64,000 bases of DNA from Aphrocallistes beatrix (taxonomy: Eukaryota; Porifera; Hexactinellida; Sceptrulophora; Aphrocallistidae). This document shows positions 9,775-20,270 of the stretch, one piece after another (position 1 is the stretch's first letter; every line of letters begins with the position of its first letter). A program made the position numbers and the translations under genes. The notes under the pieces were generated by a model. That model made no database searches. It saw only the letters and a program-made list of their open reading frames with translations, and was not told where the DNA came from. Location: assembly GCA_963281255.1 (NCBI GenBank), contig OY725493.1, forward strand, positions 1,921,550-1,985,549. The letters are read 5' to 3'.

Positions 9775-12700
9775 ATGGCTACCAGCAACGGACTGACTAC
9801 CGACGGCTGCTACCGCTGTCAGAGAAATGAAGCGTCCATCGAGTGCAACGAATGTCTGGTGGAGAACAAGAGCAGTCTGTACTGCGATGAGTGCTATCGG
9901 CTGGTGCACAAGGGCGGACTCAGCAAGCACAACTCCGTCTCTCTCACGGCCAAGATTCTCAGTGAGCTGCAGACGCGAGCGCGCAGCCTCGAGAGCTCAC
10001 TCTCCGTTGAGAAGCAGAAGGCGAGCATCGAGACTGAGTGCGAGCGGCAGAAGACAGAGATAGACCTGCATCTCAGTCAGGCGCAGAACGAAGTCAAGAC
10101 TGCTTGCAACGCACTCAGGAACACGATTGACACTCAGGAGAGCACTCTTATGCTCAACATCAGTCAGGTACAGTCATCTATCTACCTAGCTAACTATCTA
10201 TCTATCTATCTAGCTAACTATCTAGCTATCTAGCTATCTATCTAGCTAACTATCTATCTATCTATCTAGCTAACTATCTAGCTATCTACCTAGCTAACTA
10301 TCTAGCTATCTATCTATCTATCTAGCTAACTATCTAGCTATCTATCTAGCTAACTATCTAGCTACTCATCAGGTGTAATGCTATGCGATCTAGATCCGGA
10401 ATGTACGACATACCGAGCTGGAAGATCTACGGTTACACGCGATCGAGTCCCTCTCAAAAACTGAGAAGCAAATTAGAACTTCTCTCGATAAACTAAGACT
10501 GGTGACCACTGAAACTCCAAAACCTGACCTCTTGATGATAAAACACCAGCTGGAGCTAGTGGAGAGGGATGGACAGGTGCAGACACCTGTTCTCCCCTGC
10601 ATCTCCTGTGTCTCCCTCCCAGACACTAAACGCCTGGAGAAAGCAATTACAAACTGCCTCACCACTATGCCCATCAACAACCTCTGGAAAATTAACATTT
10701 CAAAAGACATCAAGGTATGCTTATGCTACTGGAGGACTCGAAATTAGTTTCTCTTAAACTTGAATCATTTGCATTATCAAACTGAGTTTGGACAATGTTG
10801 AACTACAAGAGGTGAGCTAGCCTAGTGAACTGTTTTGATTCAGTATCAGATATTCCTGACAATTCCATTCTGAACTCTTAGCTAACTCTATTTATACTAT
10901 CCCTTGCACAGGTGGTCTACATCCAAGAGAGCAGCTGCAGGTTCTTTCTAATGGACAGACAGATGTCTCCGGACCAGGTGCACCAAACCGTGTTCTACCA
11001 TCACTACCGGATACAGGAGAGCTTCCGGCCGCCCGTCACCCCCCTCACCTCCCCCATAGTGGGACAGCTCTGCATCGTCGTGTCTAAGAACAACTGTCTG
11101 ATGCGCGCCATCATAGAAGGGGTATCAGATGACAAGAACAAGGTGAAGGTGTTCTACCTGGACATCGGGGAGAGCGGGATCGTGGACAACAGCCAGAAGC
11201 CGTCAGTGTTCCCCCTGGAAGACAAGCTCCTCTTCTACCCCTTCACCTGCTACTACTGCCAGGTCGACCTGGATTATGACAGTCACGATAGGACCATTGA
11301 GAGACAGGTACACGAGCCATGGCTTACTATAAATCTATTTAAGTGTTCCTGTATTTAACGGTTCTAGCAGGATATGACTTTTCTAATTACAGTCGAAACC
11401 GGTTTTTCTTACTTTGGTTTCTTCTTAACTGATTTTCCAGAACGTATTATTTAACTCATTATGTATTTTACATTTCTTTTGCCGTTTTGTAACAATCGTT
11501 ATAAATTGCATTCACTCTTTTTTAAGCCAAATTACTAATTTGTACTTCGAAATTCTGAGAAAATCCAAATAATAAACGCCCTATATCTTAAATCGTAGAT
11601 AATTCGAGAAATCATAATAATGTTACCCTACCTATCCTATCCCATCAGTTCATTGTCTCTTAACAGTTCACCTGAATCACTTTTTAACTATTTTTCATGC
11701 TATCGGATCTGTATGCGATTTCGACCGTACTACCTCATCGTTTGGTATTTATAACTGATTTGTTGCGTTTGACTGAAGTAATTGCTCTCCAGATTCGGTG
11801 GTTCATACGAGACCTCACTCCGAACGAGAACGGGCTGAGTGCGTGCTTGAAGAAGAAGGAGTTCCTGAAGAGCGGAATAGCCATGCACTTCATCGAGCTG
11901 AAGGACAACGACAGCTCGGAGACGGAGTCGCTGATGGCGCAGCTGCAGGAGCGGATTGACAAGGCGGGAATGGGGCGTAACAAGTCGGACACCATCAAGT
12001 ACCAGGACATCCGAGTTCAGCACAACTCGCACGAGGGTGCGCTTCCCACCCCCTCCATCAAGACAGCAATGCAGATAGACCCTGCGTTCGGCTACCCGGC
12101 TGACATGAGCTTAGTGCAACTGCCTGCGTACAGGAGCATGCCCTATGTACCGGCATTCAGCTACCAGCAACCCTCGCAGATGCCTTCTATCTACTACCCG
12201 AGCTACATCCCGATGGCAGCTGTCAAGTCTCACCACTCCCCCTCTCCTCTCCCCCCTGCGGAACCTGACATCAGCCCTCCTCCGGTCATGCCCAGTATCC
12301 CCACGCCCCCTCTCCTACCTGACGAGGGCCGGCCTCGAGTGCCCGCCGGTGCCAAGGCAGTCTCAAACTCAATTTCCGAAGAGCTTAATGAAGTCATTCA
12401 CATTTCTCGACGGGTACGTATGCGTAATATTGAGCATGTTTATGTAAACCATGAAATAGGATTTCTAACCTATTCATACCAATAATTTAAGCTTAGAAAC
12501 GAAAACATGCATATTCCATTGACATCAGGATTCTCAACGTGTGATGAACAATTTGTGTCAAAATTGTGTTTTTTAAAAATCAAAGTTTGAGAATCCCTTG
12601 TCTCCAGTACATATAAGTACGTACAGTGGTGTTCGCATATTATTAATAGCAGTCGTATTTTGCTCGAAACCAGTCTGCTAGTATGCAACTTACTATCAGT

Positions 12701-15700
12701 ATCAGGGAATAAATCAACAAGCATGCGAATATGCGTGATGATAACATGCTAATAGGCCAGACTGCTGTACCATATACAGTGCCCGGACAAAAGTCCGAAT
12801 TAGTCATTGTTGAAAAGTTTCTCTATTATCTATTATGACTAATTAGAACGTGTTTGTTTCGAATCTAAAATCGGATTACTTGTATTCCTTACCGTTTGGA
12901 AGTATTCGTCTTCAAAAGTAGATCAATTTTAGTAATATTTGTATGTGAAATAATGAAGTGGTCGAATACTTTTGTCCGGGTAGTATATCCGTAACTGAGT
13001 TTATTTCATGGATTAACAAACAGTAATGAATGAGGTAGATAATGCGATATGTACATATCTGTACATAGCACATAGTATTGCACGCACGAGTATGTAGGAC
13101 TTCATACTTCTGTTCTGTACCTTCTGCTCTGCATTTCTCGAAGGCGGGAGAGGGTCCTCTTCGCTGCATACCTCTCCTCCTCTCCTGTAACCATGCTACT
13201 CCCACTCACATCCTCTGACTGACCGTACCATCCGGACAGGTCGAATAGTTCCGTCAGCTCCTCTGCGGCGCTTAGCACCAGACACACTCTATTGTCGTAT
13301 AGCACGTCCACGAGGATTATGAATCTCCTTGCGGAGTCCCTCTCCTTCCGCCCCATCCGCGGCACTCCCGAGAGGAACACCGTCTTGTAGTGCTGGCAGA
13401 TCTGCAGGTAGTCGGCCGCACTGTGCGCTCCCACACACAGCTCTGAGAAGGAGAACCGTGCGATGCTCTCGCAGGATTCCGGCACCTCCAGCTGGCGGCC
13501 TAGGAAGACCAACTTGCGCGGCCTCACCTCCGTCTTCTCTCTCTCCACCGACCGAGCGAACAGCTGTTCGTACTCCTGCGCGGCGCCCGGTTCAGACAGG
13601 TTGAAGTAGGTCCTGCTGCCGCCCTCCGAGCTCCCCCTGTAGTCCCTGCCGGACCGCATGCCGTACACCTCACAGTGCCCCCGCAGCACCGGCAGGAAGG
13701 GCAGGAAGGCGGACCTCTGCAGGCCGTGTCGGTACAGGTCCTCCGGCGCACGGTTGGACGTGGCCACTACCGTGACGCCGCGGCTGAAGAGGCCTGTGAA
13801 GAGACCGCGGAGTATCACTGCGTCCGCGATGTCCGTCACTTGGAACTCGTCGAAGCAGAGCAGCCGCGCTTCTCTGCTCAGCAGCGCCGCTACCGGAGAG
13901 ATGGGGTCCTGCCTGAAGGTGCGAAGAGAAGCCAAGTTGGTTCTGTTTTCTTCTCGCAGGACATTCCTAGGGATGGATAATCTCTCCGCGTGAACGCGTT
14001 GGTGCACCTCTACCATGAACTGACTGAAATGAACGCGCCTCTTTCTCTCCAAGCAGACATTCTCATAGAACAGGTCCATCAGCATGGTCTTGCCCACCCC
14101 CACACTCCCGTACAGGTACAGCCCCCTGGGCGTAGGGGCTGTTCCTCTCAGGACAGAGAACGTCCTTGTCAGCCAGCTAGAGCTGGAGCTGACAGAGTCG
14201 TTACGAGACAATGCATCAGAGACCCCCTGTAGCCGGGACAACACCTCCACCTGGGCCGGATCGTGTGTGAGCTTGTTTAACCTCACCAGTCTCTCGTATG
14301 ATTTGATGAGAAGAGAGGAACCACTCATTTCTCGGTTTAGTGTCAGCGTCCAATCCCTGTACTCACTACTTGTAGCAACGTATGGTTGGAGTAGAAACGC
14401 CACAATGCATACCTTAAATAGATACGGTGAATCCTGTCCATAACGGTCACCCAAGGGAATAGCCAAAATGACCGTTATGTACAGGTGTCCGTTATATATA
14501 TATATATATATATAGTTTAATTTTAATGGGAAAGTCGACTACGGGACTGCTTTTAAGTGTCCGTTATGTACAGATGACCGCTAGATAGAGTGGCCGTTAT
14601 AGCAGGCTCCACTGTATGCGATTTTATTGTTTGAAAGTATACTTGTACAGTTGTACTATATGATTAAGGAAGAGAATATTGGTTGGATGATATCGATTTT
14701 GGCGTTGTGCTACAGTCTATGATGATTCAACAATAACTATGTAGTATTAGTCTATTATTATTTTATTAATTTATCTACAAATATTTTATAATTGTTCTCA
14801 TTAATTTTAGGATTCCAGCCCAGATCCCCCCCCGTATGGAGATATAGAGCTGGAAGTGGAGAGTCTGGAGTGGGACGAGAGGGCCTGGAAAGAGATTAAA
14901 AACATCGAAAATTCTTTCTGGAAGACAGACCTGGAGTCCAAGCTTTACATGAAACTAGCCACAACTCTCGATGCAAACGGGACATTCTGGTCTCTCCATC
15001 AACATACACAGGTGAAGAAGTCTTATACTGCAGCTAAATTTCCTGTCTTATTTTTTGTTCATTAAAATAATTATTCTGAATTCCCACGATATAGAGTTCT
15101 TGTTTTTAAAATGTGAAATCAATTCAAGTCTGTATCTAGGATTCCCGTTTGGAGACGTTCGATCATCTGTTCGAGGAGCTCCAGTCGTACGCAGGCACTC
15201 AATCCACTACAGACAAGCACGCATTCAAGGTCGGACACCTGTGCGCGGCCCAGTTCTATGTGGACAAGAAGTGGTACCGATCCCTCGTCGAGTGCTTGGA
15301 CGGAAAGACAGCCCGCGTGCGCTTCCTGGACTACGGGAACTCTCAAATGACGCAACTTGAGCACTTGCTACACCTGCCACCTCAGTTCTGCCAGCTCCCC
15401 TTCCAGGCCATCCTCTGCTCCATCAACTTCACGACTGAGGTGGTGATCACCAAGGCTCGCAGGGATCGGTTCAATGAGCTCCTGCAGGACAACTCCGTCA
15501 AGCACTTCTCCTGCACCGTGAAGCGGATCGAGGGACCGGTGCACTACCTGCAGATGCACATCCCTCACCCCGACAACCCGGACCAGACCTTGGATGTGAA
15601 TGAAGAGGTGTTTCTCTCAGACTTGCACGTCCCGAATATGGAGCTATCAAACCCGTCCTGGGCGGATTCTATGAAGAGTCCGATTACCCCTGAAGACCAT

Positions 15701-16336
15701 GCCCCAGCCTTCCCTCCCTCGTCTTCTACTTCCGAAAGACAACTGTCTCACTATAAGAACCACAAGGAGACAAGCGAAGACTACAATGAGAGACGACACG
15801 AAACTCCCTCTAGGCCCTCCGAGTACAACTTGAACAGGGGCAACTTTCAGACCAGAGGTCCACCCCGGGAACAAAACCATCAGTACGGGGGGTCGGGCGG
15901 TCACTATCACCAACAAAACTACAATCAACAGAACCGCCACTCGTACCCAGACAGGAGCAGAGGGGACCAGGGGAGACAGAACTGGAGACAGGGAGGCGAT
16001 CCATGGAAGGGCGAATATTCCAAGAGTGTAAGAGGAATACACCCATCAACCCCAAGTCTCTACATAAAATGTGAATACTTTGCTAGCATCCAGGGAAATG
16101 CGATTGTTCAGACCATGGAAAAGGTCCTAGATGGACTTCTCCCACACGTCCAGAACATCGTCCCGGACACCAAATCCGGGGCGCCCATAGTATTCCTAGA
16201 CATAGACACACACGAGCACGCAATGAAAATAATGAGCTTCTTAAATGAGAAAGTGGGGCGGATCGATAGTTTTGATTTAAAAGCAGAATTAGCTCGGAGA
16301 TACAAACTATATTTAGAAGGAAATAAATTCTCTTGA
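9775..16336 (+). CDS. B-box-like zinc finger, coiled-coil, two-Tudor-domain protein (RNF17/TDRD-like)
   Basis: Six exons, all joined in phase 0: 9775-10167, 10394-10714, 10912-11307, 11793-12413, 14811-15011, 15140-16336; about 1042 residues. Residues 10-55 form a Cys/His finger (CYRCQRNEASIECNECLVE, then LYCDECYRLVHKGGLSKH) of B-box type, followed by about 130 residues of coiled coil. Tudor 1 lies in exon 3 (VGQLCIVV, KVKVFYLDIGESGIVD) and Tudor 2 in exon 6 (VGHLCAAQFYVDKKWYRSLV, ARVRFLDYGNSQ). Tudor 2 keeps the DYGN signature of dimethyl-arginine readers; Tudor 1 has DIGE and may not bind. Tyr/Pro-rich and Arg/Gly/Gln-rich linkers suggest ribonucleoprotein granules. By family knowledge this fits germline/piRNA-pathway Tudor proteins. 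A RING could be encoded upstream but was not found. Intron 4 (12414-14810) contains AFG1L on the other strand. Confidence 0.85.
10177..10364 (+). repeat. TATC/TAGC compound microsatellite in Tudor-gene intron 1
   Basis: About 190 bp of alternating CTAT, CTAG and CTAAC tetramer/pentamer units fills most of the 226-nt intron. A higher-order unit (roughly TATCTAGCTAAC) recurs. It is non-coding and likely length-polymorphic. Confidence 0.85.
12777..12983. mobile_element. Tc1/mariner-type MITE in Tudor-gene intron 4
   Basis: 207 bp flanked by TA on each side. The left end is CAGTGCCCGGACAAAAGTCC. The right end, read inverted, is CTACCCGGACAAAAGTATTC. No ORF. It lies 119 bp downstream of the AFG1L stop codon. 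Confidence 0.75.
13102..14466 (-). CDS. AFG1L: AFG1-like mitochondrial AAA ATPase, nested in a Tudor-gene intron
   Basis: Single-exon ORF of 454 residues from the first ATG, or 408 from Met47 (ATG at 14328). Walker A is GSVGVGKT at about 120-127 and Walker B is LLCFDEFQ at about 203-209, where the conserved FDEFQVTDIADA block of the AFG1/LACE1 family continues. Other family blocks are VHFSQFMVEVHQRVH, VVATSNRAPEDLY and FLPFLPVL. Family members act at the mitochondrial inner membrane in quality control of respiratory-chain subunits. The gene lies wholly inside intron 4 of the two-Tudor gene, antisense to it, and is GC-rich compared with the rest of the intron. Codons 1-14 derive from a MITE (14425-14614), so the true start may be Met47 or an unseen upstream exon carrying the mitochondrial presequence. 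Confidence 0.88.
   Translation of the reverse strand: MAIPLGDRYGQDSPYLFKVCIVAFLLQPYVATSSEYRDWTLTLNREMSGSSLLIKSYERLVRLNKLTHDPAQVEVLSRLQGVSDALSRNDSVSSSSSWLTRTFSVLRGTAPTPRGLYLYGSVGVGKTMLMDLFYENVCLERKRRVHFSQFMVEVHQRVHAERLSIPRNVLREENRTNLASLRTFRQDPISPVAALLSREARLLCFDEFQVTDIADAVILRGLFTGLFSRGVTVVATSNRAPEDLYRHGLQRSAFLPFLPVLRGHCEVYGMRSGRDYRGSSEGGSRTYFNLSEPGAAQEYEQLFARSVEREKTEVRPRKLVFLGRQLEVPESCESIARFSFSELCVGAHSAADYLQICQHYKTVFLSGVPRMGRKERDSARRFIILVDVLYDNRVCLVLSAAEELTELFDLSGWYGQSEDVSGSSMVTGEEERYAAKRTLSRLREMQSRRYRTEV
14425..14614. mobile_element. Pogo/Tc1-like MITE overlapping the AFG1L 5' end
   Basis: 190 bp between TA dinucleotides. The right end inverted reads CAGTGGAGCCTGCTATAACG and the left end reads CGGTGAATCCTGTCCATAAC; these align with a few mismatches. 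Internal CCGTTATGTACAG motifs occur twice, and a short (AT)n run lies at about 14494-14513. It contains the first in-frame ATG of AFG1L. Confidence 0.7.
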
Positions 16337-17835
16337 TGAAAACGGGTAGAAGTAGCTTTAAACCTATCTTCTACATAGATTTGGGCTTCTGCTAATACAC
16401 TTTGTTAAAATTGTTACAAATGGTTGGTGCTAAGTGTTTTACTACAATGACTATTCTATTATTGTGTAGGATTGAAACTAATCTTAATATTTCGTATATT
16501 TTGTTAATTAATTCTCTATTCTTGTTTGTACTCTACAGTAATCTTCTTCACTTCTGCTGCTTATACTATCTGGACCTAGTCCAAATGTTGTTGTAGTACT
16601 CAAATTAGTTTGTGATTCTTCTAAGAGTATTGTGATTGGAATTTTGTGATAGTAATTGCCCTTACTCAAACATAATTTCTCAATTCGATTGCTTCATTAT
16701 CATGGCCTTTCAATTTAATTCTAAGTGGGACACTTACTAACGGGCGGCAGAGATCCTGTTCCTAGATTCCTCATCCCAGTTCAGTAGCAGTCATAATGGT
16801 AGCTCCGGCGAGAGCGTAACCGTATAATATTCAAGGGCTTATTTATTTCCGTAGTAAGCGACGACGATACTACCCTAGTGTACGATTGGAATCTAGAACA
16901 TTCAGAAATCATTTGTGCTGTATGCAACTTCTAAAATCTGAAAATATTTTAAATCGGAGGAGCGATGAAAACTTTTACTGGGTTTGAGTTTTATTCGTTA
17001 GCTCCGTTGCCCCTGGAATGTGTCGCGTCATTTCCGGTTTAAGCCATTTTGGGCGGGGAAGCCATAAAATTCGGGGTATTTACTATAAATGGAAAAAACC
17101 CCAAGCCATCCGGGGGATTATATCTATAGTATTAGCTAATAGCTATGCTATTAGAAAAGAGAGGCCAATTGCTCATATTGACTCTCCTGGATTTGCCAGA
17201 ACTCTAGGGTATAGCTACACCTGTCTGTGACCATATGGTGATTGATTGCTCAGTATATTAAGTTGTGTGAATTTGAATGTGTACCAACCTGTGATGGGCC
17301 ACAGTTAAATTCTCCTGGGACCTGGCCCCACCCTCGCACCCCCACTGGGTCTCATAGTGGGGACTGATAGTGCTTTGGAATTTATTCCTATTTGTAGTAG
17401 AGAGATACGTATGATATTTACACCTGTTAAGAATTAGTTAATTTATTATGTAAAATTTTAATTTCATTATCTTTAAGTTTTTGAATGAAGGTATTTGAAT
17501 AATTATATTATTAATATTTTATACAGTACTAGCATTCATCTACTAATTCAGGGATGTTAGAAGCATTCCTGTGAATTGACGGATAATACTCTATGGCTAT
17601 GATAAAAGAATTAATTTTCATTGACTAATCTCAACCAAAGTGTGCAGAATGATTTTCGATAATGGGTCGCTAGAAAATGAAGATTCACTATGGATGTCGG
17701 TTAATGGCTATTGTATCATTTCCAATGAATTCAGAAAATAGATTTGCTTGTTTGTGCTGTAAGGGGCCGAAGGGCTTTATATTGTTCTTCCATTCTTTAC
17801 CTCTTCTCTACCATTATACGATCGATATGGAAATA
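16337..17835. other. Intergenic, no gene recognised
   Basis: After the two-Tudor stop codon only short open frames without family signal are present. The moderately GC-rich patch at 17010-17120 does not read as a recognisable protein. Confidence 0.5.
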
Positions 17836-18017
17836 CAGTAGAACCTCGTTAATACGAGGACCAGGGGACGGTCGAAATTTGTTCATATTATCCTGAATTC
17901 GTATTATAGAGATTTTATTGAGTGATTTACATGTATTTTCCTCGTAGGGGATAAAGTATCCGTTCGTACTATCCGGAGTTTCGTATTATCCGTGTTCGTA
18001 TTAACGAGGTTCTACTG
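17836..18017. mobile_element. Pogo/Tigger-like MITE
   Basis: 182 bp between TA dinucleotides. Both ends read CAGTAGAACCTCGTTAATAC followed by GA, a perfect 22-bp inverted repeat. The sequence style is typical of pogo/Tigger ends. Internal CGTATTA motifs, no ORF. Confidence 0.88.
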
Positions 18018-18067
18018 TATGTATATAACAATATTGCATGTAAAGTAGGAAATTTAGATTGTCTATA

Positions 18068-18190
18068 AGAAATTAAGAATTTAAGAATTTGTCACAAATG
18101 TAAGAATTTAAGAATTTAAGAATTTGTCACAAATTGCATATGAAATTAAGAATTTAAGAATTTGTCACAAATAGTATAAGAATTCCTTAT
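18068..18190 (+). repeat. Tandem repeat with TAAGAATTTAAGAATTTGTC units
   Basis: About three imperfect units, each ending in TTTGTCACAAAT. Unit lengths vary through different numbers of the TAAGAATT sub-repeat. Confidence 0.75.
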
Positions 18191-18369
18191 TTCTACTCTT
18201 TGAACAGTTCCACTAGGACACCTTTGGTGCTGCTCTGGTTCTTTTCTTCACTCCAATCCTCTAGTGGAGAAGATGCATTATTTTATTCTTACAAATACAC
18301 TTGAAACATAATGAACTTCTGTCAGAGATGTTTATTTATCTGAAATATGTCAGGGCTCATCAAGATTTT

Positions 18370-18512
18370 TTGGCGTATCGGACCGATGTACCTTCGAGAG
18401 AAGATCAGGCGTATTGATCGATATTCCTTCGAAAGGAAAGAATAACGGCCGATATTCCTTCGTGATGAAGGCATATCGGCCGATGTTCTTTCAGAGTGAA
18501 TGGATACAGCCA
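18370..18512 (+). repeat. Degenerate short tandem repeat around CGATATTCCTTCG
   Basis: Four diverged units with spacing of about 30-36 bp share (G/C)CGAT(A/G)TnCnTTC. Several contain small hairpins such as CCTTCGAAAGG and CCTTCGTGATGAAGG. Confidence 0.5.
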
Positions 18513-18914
18513 ATACCTCTTAAATTATGTGGAGATCATTGGCAGTGTTCTGTTTAGTACATAATACTGAATAGAACTTTATATGATGAATAGAATTACA
18601 TTCAAGTACATATATATTTTTAATGAAGATCTGGTTACCTTGTCTGAGAATGGTGATTCATCTCTACACACTCCTGCCTAAGCTGAGTGTGTTAGATGTG
18701 CCGGCTTGCTGGCTTCTAATATGATCATACATGTGTGTACGTGTTTGCACTGTCTCTCTACTGTGAATGAATTAATGGCATGCGAAGAAATCAAGAAATG
18801 GGATATTCAAGTTCATAATCTTTCATTCTTGAACAAACAGATATCTGTATTATTCTCCTAAAAATTGTCTTTATCTTAACAACAAGATTGCTCAATTTAT
18901 GTGCATATATTTTA

Positions 18915-19069
18915 CAGTCGACTCCGATTAATGGGACCACTTTTGTCTAGGATAATAGGGTAAAAGTGGTCCAGTTATCCGGAAGGTCAGATTCACCAAA
19001 AAATCTAACAATATTATATTAATCTTGGTTCTGTCCAGGAGAAATGGTCCCATTAACCGGAGTCGACTG
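18915..19069. mobile_element. Pogo-like MITE
   Basis: 155 bp between TA dinucleotides. The ends read CAGTCGACTCCGATTAATGG and, inverted, CAGTCGACTCCGGTTAATGG, continuing as GACCA: 25 bp with one mismatch. A solo end of the same family occurs at 62645. Confidence 0.88.
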
Positions 19070-19680
19070 TATTTTCAAGTATAAATAGCTAGCTACATGT
19101 TAGCCATGGATAATCAAGATTTTTGGGACAGACTATTGTACGAAGAACGTGCATTATGAATTTCAAAATGGCTAAATGGTTTATTTGATAGCAGCCGCAA
19201 GAAAGTTGTTTTTAAAATATCGAAACACGATAATGCGGCACATGTGTTTATGATTTATGAAGATCTGAACTTAATCATTTCTGCACAAATATCTGAACTT
19301 TTGCTGATAATCATGAAACAATCGCGATGAAAATTCTCAGTCTCAATTTATTCGAAATATAAAACAGAACTTTCTTGTAAATCTACTACTGAGGAGCTCA
19401 ATTCATAGCAAATTCATTTTCTTCTACATCTGTTTGGAAACATGCAAGTATAATTATGTATGAGACAAATCTCTTTATTGCGAGAATATGTGATAGGCGA
19501 ATTCCAATGTATTTAATTTCTTCACCTTCGAATTATTATAATTTATCTTATTATTTATCAATGCACATATATACATGTATTTTATCGTGTTTAGTTGTTT
19601 TACTTTAGTATTAAACTTAATAAACGTTGGAGCTGTTATAATAAAATAGAATGTATAAGATCCAAATATGAGTGTAAGCA

Positions 19681-20228
19681 CAGTGGAAGCCGATTAATCG
19701 GGACAATCTATACGGTACGATTTTTTTATATACAAAAGTCGTCGGATAATTGGGACGTCACTTCGGTTAATCGGGACAGAACATGTCTTAGTTCATTCAT
19801 TTATCAAGATTTTTGTCCCGATGAAGCAATAAAAAGGTTGCTTTTCAGGGCATGCCTAATTTCCGGGACGGGACGGGTTAAGATACCTAATTTCCGGGAC
19901 GGGATCCCAGGGACGGGGTCCCGGAAATTAGGCATGCCCTTAGTTCCCGCTTTTCATCGGATGATCGGGATATGAGATCCAATTTGCGATTAAAAGTTAG
20001 TATCCTCGTTTAATCTGGAACGAGATCCGATTAAGCGATTGAAAGTTTAAACTGATTAGTAAATCGGAAAAATAAAATACTCACTTCATATTATATCAAA
20101 TTAAATCTGATTAAATTTATATATACGTATACGTATATGGAAAAACAAATGTTGAAAAAGGTTTCTTATATTGTACAGTGGAAACCGCTTAATCGGGACA
20201 CAGTGTCCCAATTAAGCGGCTTCCACTG
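19681..20228. mobile_element. Nested pogo-like MITE cluster upstream of the ANGEL-type gene
   Basis: The left end at 19681 (CAGTGGAAGCCGATTAATCG) pairs with the inverted right end at 20228 (CAGTGGAAGCCGCTTAATTG). Inside lies a second, nearly palindromic 53-bp unit at 20176-20228 flanked by TA. Motifs of the type ATTAATCGGGAC recur between them. A different palindromic element (19846-19943) interrupts the cluster. The cluster ends 42 bp before the start codon of the next gene. Confidence 0.6.
19846..19943. mobile_element. Palindromic element inserted in the pogo cluster
   Basis: A 23-bp perfect inverted repeat starting AGGGCATGCCTAATTTCCGG brackets a centre with two further CCTAATTTCCGGGACGGGA units. 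The form fits a small foldback or hAT-like MITE. Confidence 0.65.
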
Positions 20229-20270
20229 TATTTCAATTAATCTACAATTACACACAGTTAACTACACGAA

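Noticed and set aside
13329-14443. Several long open frames antisense to AFG1L
   Set aside because: They mirror the GC-rich coding strand, have Arg/Pro/Ser-biased composition and show no family blocks.
17018-17230. 70-codon open frame with moderate GC
   Set aside because: No recognisable motif, no splice context, and composition not clearly coding.
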